NCBI GenBank assembly: GCA_026874595.1
Contig: CM049320.1
Span: forward strand, 41,166,714-41,230,713
Origin: Sipunculus nudus
Lineage: Eukaryota > Annelida > Sipuncula > Golfingiida > Sipunculidae
Direction: 5' to 3'
Length of the DNA stretch: 64,000 bases
Numbering within the stretch: position 1 is the first letter of the stretch; the number at the start of each line of letters is the position of its first letter. Below the pieces are notes generated by a model. It was not told the DNA's origin. It made no database searches and saw only the letters and a program-made list of their open reading frames with translations. Below are positions 22,679 through 33,769 of this stretch, one piece after another. Both the position numbers and the translations under genes were made by a program.

Positions 22679-23874
22679 AGTTGTCAGGAGCCCAGTGACA
22701 GTGTGTCTTGCTTGGATGCCCAGTTTTTTTTCCCACAACAATCTAGACACAAGACAAACTAGATACAAGACATCCAGATACTCAAGATTTATTTAACCTC
22801 ATTCCATTATATTATTAAGTGTCAGAGCATTAATAAGTACAAGTTTATTAATAATTACCTTCCATACTGATGTTTATTTTTTCACTTAACCTCTAAATAA
22901 CTGTCTCAAAATGCTGTATGTGTGAGCCACAGGAAGTTATTGTGGTAAAACAAAATGATATATGTGTAAATTGCAGGAAGTTGTTGTAGTAGAAGCAATA
23001 CAACAGAAGCAGTGTAATATCAACACATGTCCCCCCCCCCCCCCCCCAATTTTACCAGTTGATTGTTCGTTGTTATGTGTTACTACAAGCGGACGTAAGA
23101 ATAATATGCCGGCCTGTCACTTAAACAATAACCTGGTGTTCTGTATGTTTACTCGTCAGGGAGTTACAGTCATATGTTTTCATTTTCATTTTGATTCTTT
23201 CACAATAAATACACAGAAAATGTATTGTGGTTTAGAACTGTTTGTGTGAATTGAATAGGATCATTATTTATTCAGAGACATTTCAATGTCAGACTGTGTT
23301 TATAGATAACTCTCAGGCTGTAATCCAAGAATATGGTAACTGACCCTGATTTACTGCAGTCTTTTTAAAAAATGAAATTGATTTGTGAAAAGTCTTTATA
23401 TGTTTTCCTTAATTATGTGTGTGTATATGTGTGTGAAGGTTGGTATTGATGTGAGAATCTTTATAGCTACACTGTTAATGCAAAGTGAAACAAATTAACT
23501 TGAATTTAAATGAGTGTATTAAATCTGTTTTTGAGGGTATGTATATTGATCTGTCTTTAATTTCTTGAATAGCCAGTGTTGAAGACGCCTGACTAATTAT
23601 TTTGTCACTATTAGGAATATATCATATGAATTTAATTTTTCATCATTAAAGATACAACAAAATATATTTGATTGTCAGTTCAACTGACTTGAATACTCGG
23701 TAGCAATCTTTGCTGCAAAGTGGCACAAGTGCAGATCTGTCACAGGTATAGTATATAGTAGCATGAAAGAAACTCCTAGAAGGTTCTGTTCATCAAGACT
23801 CAAATATTAATAATGGTTGCTTCAAGAAAACTGAATATATAAGCAAAAGTATTTATGATAAATCCAGTGCTTTA
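22679..23874. other. Non-coding stretch with 17-base C run
   Basis: A C run lies at 23031-23047. The remainder is AT-rich. No gene is supported. Confidence 0.4.
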
Positions 23875-23878
23875 TTAA

Positions 23879-24395
23879 AGGTACATAATCAGAAGCAATT
23901 GTTGCCTATTCTTTTACAATGTCAGTTCAGTTTTGCCTTATACAAAAGTTTCAAAGCAAAACCATATCCCAGCACACAGTTTCAGTACCTCACATACGGC
24001 TGTTTAACTCCTTGTTATGGCTCTGAGTGTTGGTAAACACAGTCCAAGTGTGTCTGTTTACCAAAACAAGGCAGCCTTACCAGAGGTCTGATTGTGAGCC
24101 CCAACAGGCTATATGTTCCATCCAGCAGGAACATGTATTACATTTTTTTGGGCTTAGTCAGTTAGGGCATCCCCTGGTTTACACATGTTTTGGCCCAGGC
24201 TGTTCATGGACTCCTATGTGCTGTGTTTATGTTGACACCTGTGATCACACCTGGTCCATGGTTTTTATCACTGATTTACAGGAGTAAGCAGGCAGTTTAA
24301 ATGCAATATTTTGGAAGGTACAAATTTATTTAAAAGGGAAGAAGCTGTTTTTTATGTTTATTCAACATGCTAAATTTTTAGGTGATTGGGCCCCT
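23879..24395 (+). mobile_element. TTAA-flanked MITE (Kolobok-like), copy 1
   Basis: It is flanked by TTAA on both sides (23875-23878, 24396-24399) with ends AGGTACATAATC and GATTGGGCCCCT. A second, inverted copy at 46527-46979 also has TTAA on both sides. Shared interior blocks include TGCCTATTCTTTNACAATGT and CTGATTGTGAGCC. TTAA target duplications are typical of Kolobok and piggyBac elements. The 86-codon open frame inside is matched by a broken frame in the other copy and is not a gene. Confidence 0.72.
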
Positions 24396-24399
24396 TTAA

Positions 24400-25555
24400 G
24401 TGATGAGGAATAGGACTGGCACATTATATCATTTTGTCAATACAGACATGATATATAAAGTGAAGCATTTAAAGTCATGATCGACACAGATGTTTTCTAT
24501 AAAAATCTGTCAAAGAGAGCTCAAACTGCAGTATATTACTCTGTACTTTCTTTCATTCTGAGATACAGTCCAGGTATAATGTGGTTATGACTGACACATG
24601 TTTATAATTAACAATAAAATCTCTCAGTCGTAAACCATGTACATGTCAGTATTATGACTGGTAATTGTAAGTTACAGTCAGAGGATGAGCACTCATCGGC
24701 AAGTTTTTTACCACCCTGGTGCCAGGAGTCCGAAAATGAGGCCTGGCACTAAAGGCCCATGTCTGGTAACGATGAATCTAACAATTATGAAAACAGTGTA
24801 ATGGATGGATTCATTTTCACACATTTCTTAGGACTGTAAGAAAGGGTTGTCCACCAGTGAGGACAATCTGTGTACCTTCTATCATTATTTTTGGCCTTTC
24901 TTTATTTCTATTGATTGTTACCTCAGATATTTTCAATATCTTTTAAAGCACACCAGCAAGCTAATGCTGAGTTCAATTCTTTTAATATTACCAGTTTTAG
25001 ATACCCAGCACCTCACAATCACTGGTTTATTTTAATTCTCAGGCATAATAGATGTAGACTGATTTGGCAAATAGAGAGAGAGATGTTACAGAGGTCATGT
25101 TAGTGAAACTGTCACGCTTTATGTAATCATCAATTTATTTAATGTAATACTAAAAATACTGCTGTATATATATTTCTATCTACAGTCATTTGGTGTTAGA
25201 GTTTAATGAACTTTTATGAAAGTTCTTTCAAAACCATAGATGTATTTGTTTCTGTATTTATGATCCTTTTAGTTGTGAAAAAAATTATTCATGAATAATG
25301 AGAAAAAATGAGAACAAGAAATCTGAACCACACACAATTGTGATTAAAACTCCACCACCAGTCTTGACATTACACAAAAAAAACATGAATGCTAGTGTAT
25401 TTTATTTATTGTGTATTTTATTTATTGTTTATCATATCACTGTGTTCAGAATAAGTGCCAGACTATAATGTTTACCAATAGTTAAATTTAAGAGAGGTCT
25501 GGTAAAATTTTGCTTGTTTCAGGCAGGTGGGAGTAGGGGATTGTATTATAAAAGA
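24400..25555. other. No recognised feature
   Basis: Non-coding AT-rich sequence. Open frames at 24847-25103 overlap each other in two frames with no recognisable product. Confidence 0.4.
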
Positions 25556-25559
25556 GACA

Positions 25560-28500
25560 GAATGGGATGGCCAGGGTGCCTTACGGAGACGAGACAGAAC
25601 TGGGTGATCTTGGCCAGAATTTCTTCAGGAGACGAGACATAACAGTATGTCCAGGGCCTGAGTACCTTCTGAATATGAGACATAATAGGATGACCAGTTC
25701 CAGAGTACCTTCAGGAGACAAGCAGAGCAGTGTGACCAAGGCCAGAGTATCTTCAGGAGACAAGCAGAAAAGGGTGCCCAGGACCAGGGCACCTTCAGAA
25801 GATGAGACAAAATAGGATGACCATGGCCAGAGTACATTCTGAATATGAGACAGTACAGGGTGACCAGTTCCAGAGTTCCTTCAGGAGACAAGCAGAAAAG
25901 GGTGCCCAGGACCAGGGCACCTTCAGAAGATGAGACGGAATAGGATGACAATGGCCAGAGTACATTCTGAATATGAGACAGAACAGGGTGACCAGTTCCA
26001 GAGTTCCTTCAGAAGACAAGCAGAAAAGGGTGTTCAGGACCAGGGCACCTTCAGAAGATGAGACAGAATAGGATGACAATGGCCAGAGTACATTCTGAAT
26101 ATGAGACAGAACAGGGTGACCAGTTCCAGAGTTCCTTCAGAAGACGAGACAGAACACAGTGACCTGGGCCAGAGTGCTTTTAGTTGACAAGACATAACAC
26201 TGTGACCAGGGCCAGAGTACTTTCAGAATACAAGACTTAACATGTGACCAGGGTAAGAGTACCTTCAGAAGACAAGACAAAAGAATGTGACCCGTGCCAG
26301 TATACCTTCAAAGACAAGACATAACACTGTGATCAGGGCGTGAGTATCTTTAGTAGACACAACAACACTGTGACCATGGCCAGAGTACCTTCAAAGAAAA
26401 GACATAACACTGTGACCAGTTCCAGAGTACTTTCAGAATACAAGACTTAATATGTGACCAGGGCATGAGTACCTTTGGTAGACACGACAACACTGTGACC
26501 AGGGCCAGAATACCTTCAAAGACAAGACATAACACTGTGACCAGGACGAGAGTGCCTTTAGTTGTCAAGACATAACACTGTGACCAGGGCCAGAGTACTT
26601 TCAGAATACAAGACTTAACATGTGACTAGGGCCAGAGTACCTTCAGAAGAGAAGACAAAAGAATGTGACCCGGGCCAGAATACCTTCAAAGACACAACAT
26701 AACACTGTGACCAGGGCCAGAGTACCTTCAAAGACAAGACATAACACTGTGACCAGTGCCAGAGTTCCCTCAGTAGACAAATCATAACACTGTGACCAGG
26801 GCCAGAATACCTTCAAAGACAAGACATAACACTGTGACCAGGGCTAGAGTACCTTAAGTAGACAAGACATAACACTGTGACCAGGCCCAGAATCCTTCAA
26901 AGACAAGACATAACACTGTGACCAGGGCAAGAGTATCTTAAGTAGACAGGACAACACAGTGACCAGGGCCAGAGTACCATCAGAAGACAAGACATAACAC
27001 TGTGACCATGGCCAGAGTTTCCTCAGTAGACAAGACATAACACTGTGACCAGGGCCAGAATACCTTCAAAGACAAGACATAACACTGTGACCAGGGTGAG
27101 AGTACCTTCAGAAGACAAGACATAACATTGTGACCAGGGCCAGAGTACCTTTAGTAGACCAGACAACACTGTGACCATGGCCAGAGTTTCCTCAGTAGAC
27201 AAGACATAACACTGTGACCAGTTCAAGAGAACCTTCTGTATACAAAACATAACTCTGTGACCAGGGCCAGAGTTCCTTCAAAAGAGAACATAACACTGTG
27301 ATTACAGCAAGAGTACCTTCAGAAGACAAGACAACACTGTGACCAGTTCCAGAGTACCTTCAGAAGACAAGACAGGAGTGTGACCAGGGCCAGAGTACCT
27401 TCAGAAGACAAGACATAACACTGTGACCAGGGTAAGAGTACCTTCAAAGACATGACATAACACTGTGACCATGGTAAGAGTACCTTCAGAAGACAAGACA
27501 TAACACTGTGACCAGTTTAAGAGTTTAAGAGTACCTTCAGAAGACAAGACATAACACTGTGACCAGGGCCAGAGTTCCCTCAGTAGACAAGACATAACAC
27601 TGTGACCAGGGTAAGAGTACCTTCAAAGACATGACATGACACTGTGACCAGGGCAAAATACCTTCAAAGACATGACATGACACTGTGACCAGGGCAAAAG
27701 TACCTTCAAAAGACAAGACATAACACTCTGACCAGGGCCAGAATACCTTCAAAGACATAACACTGTGACCAGGATGAGAGTACCTTTAGTAGACAAGACA
27801 ACTCTGTAACCAGGGCCAGAGTTCTTTCAGTAGACAAAACATAACTCTGTGACCAGTTTAAGGGTTCCTTCTGTAGACAAAACATAACTCTGTGACCAGG
27901 GCCAGAGTTCTTTCAGTAGACCAGACATAACACTGTGACCAGGGTGAGAGTACCTTCAAAGACAAGACATGACACTGTGACCAGGGCCAGAGTACCTTCA
28001 GAGGACAAGACATGACCCTGTGACCAGGGCCAGAGTACCTTTAGAAGACAAGACATAACACTGCGACCAGTTTAAAAGTTCCTTCTGTAGACAAAAACAT
28101 AACTCTGTGACCAGGGCCAGAGTTCTTTCAGTAGACCAGACATAACACTGTTACCAGGGCCAGAGTTCCTTCAGAGGACAAGACAAAACACTGTGACTAG
28201 GGCCAGAGTACCCTCAGAAGACAAGACATAACACTGTGACCAGTTTAAGAGTTCCTTCTGTAGACAAAACATAACACTGTGACCAGGGTGAGAGTACCTT
28301 CAAAGACAAGACATAACACTGTGACCAGTTTAAGAGTTCCTTCTGTAGACAAAACATAACACTGTGACCAGGGTGAGAGTACCTTCAAAGACAAGACCAG
28401 GGCCAGAGTACCTTCAGAAGACAAGATATAACACTGTGACCAGGGCCAGAGTACCTTCAGAAGACAAGATGTCACCTGTGACCAGGAGGAGGGTACCTTT

Positions 28501-28640
28501 AGGAAACAAGACATTACTCTGTGACCAGGAGGAGGGTACCTTTAGGAAACAAGACATTACTCTGTGACCAGGAGGCGGGTACCTTTAGGAAACAAGACAT
28601 AACTCTTGACCAGGGCCAGAGAAACTTCAGAAGACAAGAA
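25560..28640. repeat. Minisatellite, ~43-bp unit, two subfamilies
   Basis: Roughly 70 units of the form AACACTGTGACCAGGGCCAG then AGTACCTTCAGAAGACAAGA fill 3 kb. The first 600 bp (25560-26160) form a distinct subfamily with AGCAGAAAAGGGTG and GAATATGAGAC variants in a higher-order pattern of about 128 bp. The rest is the AACACTGTGACCAG type with 37-43 bp length variants. Many minus-strand open frames (repeating V-L-W-P-W-S-Q-C-Y) come from the repeat and have no start, stop or splice logic. Confidence 0.93.
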
Positions 28641-29648
28641 ATAACTTATGTTTTTCATATTACATAATTTTTTATAAATTGAGTTGTAAATTGTTCATAA
28701 CTGGTATGTAGCTGGAAAAGAGTTCTCATTAAAAGTAGCTTAATGCTGGTCTGTTGAAATTTTATGTGTTAAACAGCAATGATAATTAGCTGTATTTATG
28801 CATTACCAGGTTTGTTAGAACCTGACAATTATGAGTGGTTTGTGATGTCTCCAGTAACCTTGACCCTGTTGTTGACTGATATTAGCTTTTGATCAGTGCA
28901 TGTGTCAGTAAACTTACTAATGTTGGGTCTATATATAAATCAAGGTTATAGACCCCCCTGATGAGAGTAATGTACACACAGGCAAGGTCAAGGTCAGTTA
29001 TAGTGAAGAAATAATCATGGAGTCAAGCTTCACGAGCTGTTTAGTATAAAGGTCAGTTTGTAAAGCTGACAAAACATGTTTATCATGCGCCTATTTCAGC
29101 TTATTTCTTACATAGGTGGCACTTTAACTGAATATGTAACATAAGGATATTGAACCTGAAAGGCAGCCTTGGCCTACATCATGTTGTAAAGTACCTGCGA
29201 TTAAGGTACCTGCCTATATCATGCCGTGTCTAGACCAACAACTCTAACATTTATCTTAATCAAGGCCTCATACATGGCAGTTCAAGTCATCTATACCTGA
29301 AAACTAAACCTTAACAAAGGCATCATAATTAAAATCAGCAATACTGAGAAATGATTAAGTGTTTAATTATCAAATGCCATTAATTATCAAGATATGAAAG
29401 ATATTTTTGTGTATAATTTGAAAATTTGTACTTAATCAGTATTTGTGTGTGATAGTGCTCTCTCATAGAAACAAATAACGATCTTTATGCATACAGTAGA
29501 AATGAGGCTAAAGAAGAAAACAAAGACCCTGTTATCATTAATGTAGCAGAATTGGCAAAAAAAAACCCTGTCAAAACATTAGTTTTAACTTTTATTTTAT
29601 TTTTATATGATTTTGAAACTATAAAAAAAATTAAAAAAGTACACTTTT
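28641..29648. other. No recognised feature
   Basis: Non-coding AT-rich sequence after the array. No repeat was recognised. Confidence 0.4.
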
Positions 29649-29915
29649 TTAAGCACTCAGTAACAGTAAGAAACAGTAGACTAAGACTTATATAAAACTA
29701 CATGAGAATATCTCAATTTTTTTCTCTAATATTGTGTATTCTTGTTGAAAAATGAATTTTTAAATTTTTTATTCTGGCACAACAAAATTTAAAATTTCAG
29801 TTTTAAGGTAGATAGAGACATGATAGAAGAAAAACAAAGAAAAAAGCTTATGAGATATTGTCTAGTAGTCACATATTAGCCTGTTAAACTTGGCTTACTG
29901 TTACTGAGTACTTAA
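29649..29915. mobile_element. TTAA-flanked MITE with ACTCAGTAACAGTAAG ends
   Basis: The left end GCACTCAGTAACAGTAAG and right end CTTACTGTTACTGAGTAC are near-perfect inverted repeats, one mismatch apart. TTAA is outside both (29649-29652, 29912-29915). The element is about 260 bp, very AT-rich and non-coding. An interior block (AGATAGAGACATG then GAAGAAAAACAAA) has a diverged relative inside 52842-53371 and, in reverse, near 55880. Confidence 0.78.
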
Positions 29916-30768
29916 AAATAGTACTGTATTTAAAAAAAATATAAAAATTTTAAATGTTAAAAGATCATATGCAAATGATTGAATATGGCAGAAATGTGTA
30001 TACCATCTGAAATCTGTTCCAGATTTTAATGGAATCCTTTCATTGTTCTAGACTAGCACCAGACTGTCTGCATGCTGTTTTTTTTTTTGGCATTCATGAT
30101 TTCATAGCTTGGTGGGCGTGGGTGCTGATGCTCTGCCGTCTCTACCCACTCCTCATCTTGTCCTCGTGATCAGGTGATCTGGAACTATGCTTTACTCAGG
30201 TATACAATTCTATATTCACAGATATTACTTTGTACCAAGGCCAATACCATGAATCTAAATTTTATATCTTTGTCATTGCCATTGGTGAAGAAGCTGAATG
30301 GGGCTTCAGCTTGCTGGAGTCAACATCATCAGATCCAACACAGACTGCACAATTTTTTTATTTCAGTCTCAGTAAGAAAACAAACACCTATGCTCAAGTC
30401 TACACTGATTATTCTGTCACTCAAATAATATGGTTTTACATTCTGTTTATTATAAAGTTTGCTATATTGGTCTATTTTACCTAGTTCTGTTCAGATAAAT
30501 ATATCTTTTGTATATTGCATCAAAGTTTAAATTCATTTATCTGAAACATATTAGTTTAATGGCTTAAGAATTGTTATGTCACTTTATCATCGTTTATGTA
30601 CAACATGTCAATTATGTACAGTATATGTAATTCACATTTTATAAATCTAAATATCTTAATATATTAATGTTTATCTATCAGTCATTTCAGTGGTATCTGT
30701 TGTTTTGAACAAATGCATCATTTGAGTTGTTTTCCATGCCGTCAGTAACTTTGAAGTGCTACTTAATT
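29916..30768. other. No recognised feature
   Basis: AT-rich non-coding sequence. Two overlapping open frames at 30174-30484 in different frames show no family. Confidence 0.4.
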
Positions 30769-30965
30769 CAGGGGCTGATCCAGGATTTAGGACAAGCAGG
30801 TTTCCAACCTAGGAGGACTAATTATAAAACCTTAAAAAGGTCCCAAGGTCTGCAAAAGGGGGGTCCATGCTACAAAAATTAGTCTGAGCCCCATAAAATA
30901 AAAAGATTCTGGTGGCTGAAAAAAAGGGGGGGGGGGGGGGTCTGGACCCTCTGGATCCACTTCTG
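30769..30965. mobile_element. CAGGGGCGGATC-type MITE with 5-bp target duplication, copy 2
   Basis: It begins CAGGGGCTGATCCAGGATTT and ends CTCTGGATCCACTTCTG. TAATT lies directly outside both ends (30764-30768, 30966-30970). It contains a 15-base G run at 30926-30940. Similar to 22496-22673 throughout. Confidence 0.78.
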
Positions 30966-30970
30966 TAATT

Positions 30971-31440
30971 AAAGGTGCAATGATCATTGCCTTGTTTGTC
31001 CTCTATGTTGTTGCAAGACAGAAACATTGTTTTGTTGTTTGTTCGGTCACTAATTAATTCATTCTAACCTTTATAGAATAAAGGTTACACTCGGCATACA
31101 GGCAGGTGACACCATGCAGTATTTTAAGGGAAGATTAATATGACCCAGCAGAGTGGGATAGCTCAGAACTAAAAGGTGAATGAACGAGGCGACCTCGTTG
31201 TTTGACATGGATGAGATGTACACGTGTTTTTGTGTCCATGGCCTGATTAGACAGACACGCGTGCAGAGAGAGATATATCAAGACCTTGAAGAATCATAGA
31301 TAACTGTTTTCATATAAAGTTGACGTAGTCTGAATGTTTATGGAAAGTGTATGTGAAAAGCTTATTTGAAGGCAGTGCTTTTATTAAAAGACAAGGGGAA
31401 AATAATCTCATGATTAATAAGTATGACACATTTATTAATT
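30971..31440. other. No recognised feature
   Basis: Non-coding sequence with a short ACGAGGCGACCTCGT hairpin at about 31184-31198, of unknown meaning. Confidence 0.35.
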
Positions 31441-31910
31441 GCCCCATAGGGGAGCTTATTATTTAACGGGTGGGCGTCTGTGTCTACATCTGCGTCTGTG
31501 TCCGCACTTTATAAATGCTTATATCTCCTACATGCTGGCATCTATCATTATTGTATCATAATTCTGTATTATTGAGGCAGAAAACACTCTCCTGGTGATG
31601 TGACCTTGACTTATGCTCTCAAGGTCAAGTCACAGTAGACTTTGGGCATTGTTTGTTTGTTAGCACAATAGCATCAAGGGTTTTGATTGGATTTTGTTCT
31701 AATTTAGTGGAATTTATTGACTGATGACTTACAAGAACTGATTAACTTGTTGTTGAACTTGACCCATATTTGCCCAATTTATTAAAACTTTGGCATTTCC
31801 ACCAATTACTAAATATCATCAAGAAGAGGTTTTAGGTGTATCTTAGGCATGCTGTTAAATAATCTGTATCAGTATAGCATCATTCTGATTTCATATAATT
31901 TTCTGAAATT

Positions 31911-31925
31911 AGGTCAGAGTGACCT
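31911..31925. promoter_or_regulatory. AGGTCAGAGTGACCT palindrome (nuclear-receptor-like IR3), copy 1
   Basis: The sequence is a perfect inverted AGGTCA repeat with a 3-base spacer. In vertebrates this layout is the consensus oestrogen response element. Here it is inside a transposon repeat unit, and function is not shown. Confidence 0.45.
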
Positions 31926-32363
31926 AATTTAGCAATTAAACTTGGTCAGACAGTATACCTTTATCAGTGCTATTGGCTCCTCTATTATGCATCACGATTG
32001 GACCAAACCATGCATAATTTAGCAGTCCGCATAAAAGTGGCCTTTTTGCTCATGACCTTAACACATGCTCTCAAGGTCAAGTCACTGTACACTTTGGGGA
32101 ATATATTTATTAGTGTGATAGCATCAAGGGGTTCGATTGGATTTGTTCTAATTTAGTGGAAGGTATTGACAAATGACTCTTTCAGACTGATTAACTTTTA
32201 ATTGATCTTGACCTATTTTCGTTCAAATTATTAGCACATTTGAATTTGCCAATGATGACTCAATATCATGGGAAATTGGCTTAAGGCATGTGTGAGGCAA
32301 ATTGTCAAATAACCTTGTATATCAGTATTGCATCGTTCTGATTTCACATAGTTTTCTGTAATT

Positions 32364-32378
32364 AGGTCAGAGTGACCT
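32364..32378. promoter_or_regulatory. AGGTCAGAGTGACCT palindrome (nuclear-receptor-like IR3), copy 2
   Basis: Identical 15 bases to the copy at 31911, in the second tandem unit of the same element. It is conserved although the flanking unit sequence has diverged noticeably. Confidence 0.45.
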
Positions 32379-32989
32379 AATTTAGCCATAAAACTTGGTC
32401 AGACAGGATTCTTTTATCAAAGCTATTGGCTCCTCTATCATTCACCATAATTGGACCAAACCATGCATTATTCATCAGTAGGCATAATAGTACCCATTTT
32501 TTTCATGACCTTCACTTATGCTCTCAAGATCAAGTCATACAAGACTGAGCATCATTAATCTGTTTCTTTCTTTATAGTTCTATATATATATTAGTTATTA
32601 TATTATAGTTCTTATATATTAGTATTGCAGTATGACATGATCATATGATTTCCTGAAATTATGTGACTATGGGGTGCTTCATGTATTTGCATGCAAATAC
32701 AACTGTATCTAGGTACAACTGTCATTCTAAATTAGTCGGTTATTTTTACCTTGATCAGCTGAATAAAAGTTATCTGACCTATTGCGATGGTCCAGAGCTC
32801 ACAGGGTTTAAGTGGATGGTCCCGCTTGTTAATGCATAAGCCTAAATGATAAATAAAATGATGTTATTTGTAATGCTTATTTCTATCCCTGTCTGTAACT
32901 CTGTGGTTAAGCAGAAGTTTTGGACTCTCAGTCCATTTTGGGCTGATACAAATGATAAAAAATTGCAAGAAGGGCAGAGCTGCTTCTAG

Positions 32990-33130
32990 TGATGGCGGAG
33001 TTGAGTCCGGACTCGAATCCACTTTTTAAAGGACATTGACCCACACTTGAACTTGAGGGTCCCTGACTTGGGCTTGTTCTCAGATTTGGAGGTAATTATT
33101 TAGAACTCAATATATCAGGCCAAGTCCATC
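32990..33130. repeat. GACTCGGACTTG-like repeat, diverged part
   Basis: Motifs such as GTCCGGACTCGAATCC, CACTTGAACTTGAGGGTCC and GACTTGGGCTTG alternate here. They resemble the clearer tract at 33665-33765, suggesting one element or array interrupted in between. Confidence 0.45.
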
Positions 33131-33414
33131 TTGAGTCCAGCAGAAGAAAACTAAGCTCTGCACATAACACAAAGACATTTATATACATTTATGAACTGCT
33201 AACAGAATATTACAAAAAAAAGACTATATATACACATCAAGCATTAGGTCTGCATTGGCAGCTAAATGTAAAATATAATAAACTGATTATAAAGCATGTG
33301 TAAATTAATAAAAAAAATATTTTTTGTATTCCCTAAATCCATTTTAAATTTCTTTTCATAAAGATATTTTATTGGACTCGGACATGGATTTGGGGGGGGG
33401 GCCTGGACAGCCCT

Positions 33415-33545
33415 GCCCTCATTGCTGACAACCCGGGTTCTTTCCCAGGTGTTGCCATGAGGGTGAGATGCAGTGGCCCGTCCAAGGTCGGTGGTTCTCC
33501 CTGGTTCTCTGGCTTCCTCTGTCTTTCTCACTACAATGGTGAAAT
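33415..33545 (+). mobile_element. SINE body (probable, 5' truncated)
   Basis: A B-box-like ACCCGGGTTCTTTCCC at about 33431-33446 is followed by GTCCAAGGTCGGTGGTTCTC and CCTGGTTCTCTGGCTTCCTC. The order and text parallel the SINE at 13575-13830 (ATCCAAGG, then TTCTCCAGGTTCTTCGGTTT). Open frames of 111-114 codons on both strands across it are shadows of the repeat. Confidence 0.55.
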
Positions 33546-33664
33546 TTGTATCTACTGTGAACATGCCTTTAAGTCCGGACCTTCCATTACATACTCTAAC
33601 TGTCAAACTTCAGGTCAAGGGAGCCGGTGCTGACATAGCTTTAGCTAACATGGATTTGGGGTTC

Positions 33665-33765
33665 CAAAATTCAAAGAAGGTGGACTTAGACTCGGACCTC
33701 AAGGACTCGGACTTGGACTTGGACTCATGGAGCCTGGACTCAGACTTGCACTCACACTCTAATGT
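33665..33765. repeat. GACTCGGACTTG minisatellite
   Basis: Tandem hexamer-like GACTTG/GACTCG units (GACTTAGACTCGGACCTC and so on) give a Leu-Asp-Ser repeat in translation. The composition is repetitive and there is no gene context. Confidence 0.7.
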
Positions 33766-33769
33766 TATG

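Larger units (their letters stand above)
31441..32713 (+). mobile_element. Non-autonomous Helentron-like element 2
   Basis: After host AATT the element opens GCCCCATAGGGG, a hairpin. The inverse CTATGGGG recurs at about 32667-32674, followed by the perfect palindrome GTATTTGCATGCAAATAC and the end AACTGTATCTAGG. This repeats the architecture of 18693-21025, including a TCTAG end. The core has two units of about 453 bp plus the start of a third. Each full unit holds a perfect inverted AGGTCA repeat (31911-31925, 32364-32378). A CTGCGTCTGTGTC tract lies near the 5' end. There is no coding frame. The exact 3' base is uncertain by one or two positions. Confidence 0.72.

Noticed and set aside
22430-22796. 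110- and 112-codon open frames on opposite strands
   Set aside because: Both span a non-coding MITE with inverted ends and a 5-bp target duplication.
24027-24287. 86-codon open frame with a related frame at 46583-46795
   Set aside because: The similarity is explained by two copies of a TTAA-flanked MITE; the second copy is broken, with no sign of coding constraint.
25567-28567. Many minus-strand open frames with a repeating V-L-W-P-W-S-Q-C pattern
   Set aside because: They are translations of the 43-bp minisatellite, broken repeatedly by unit-length changes and without splice or start context.
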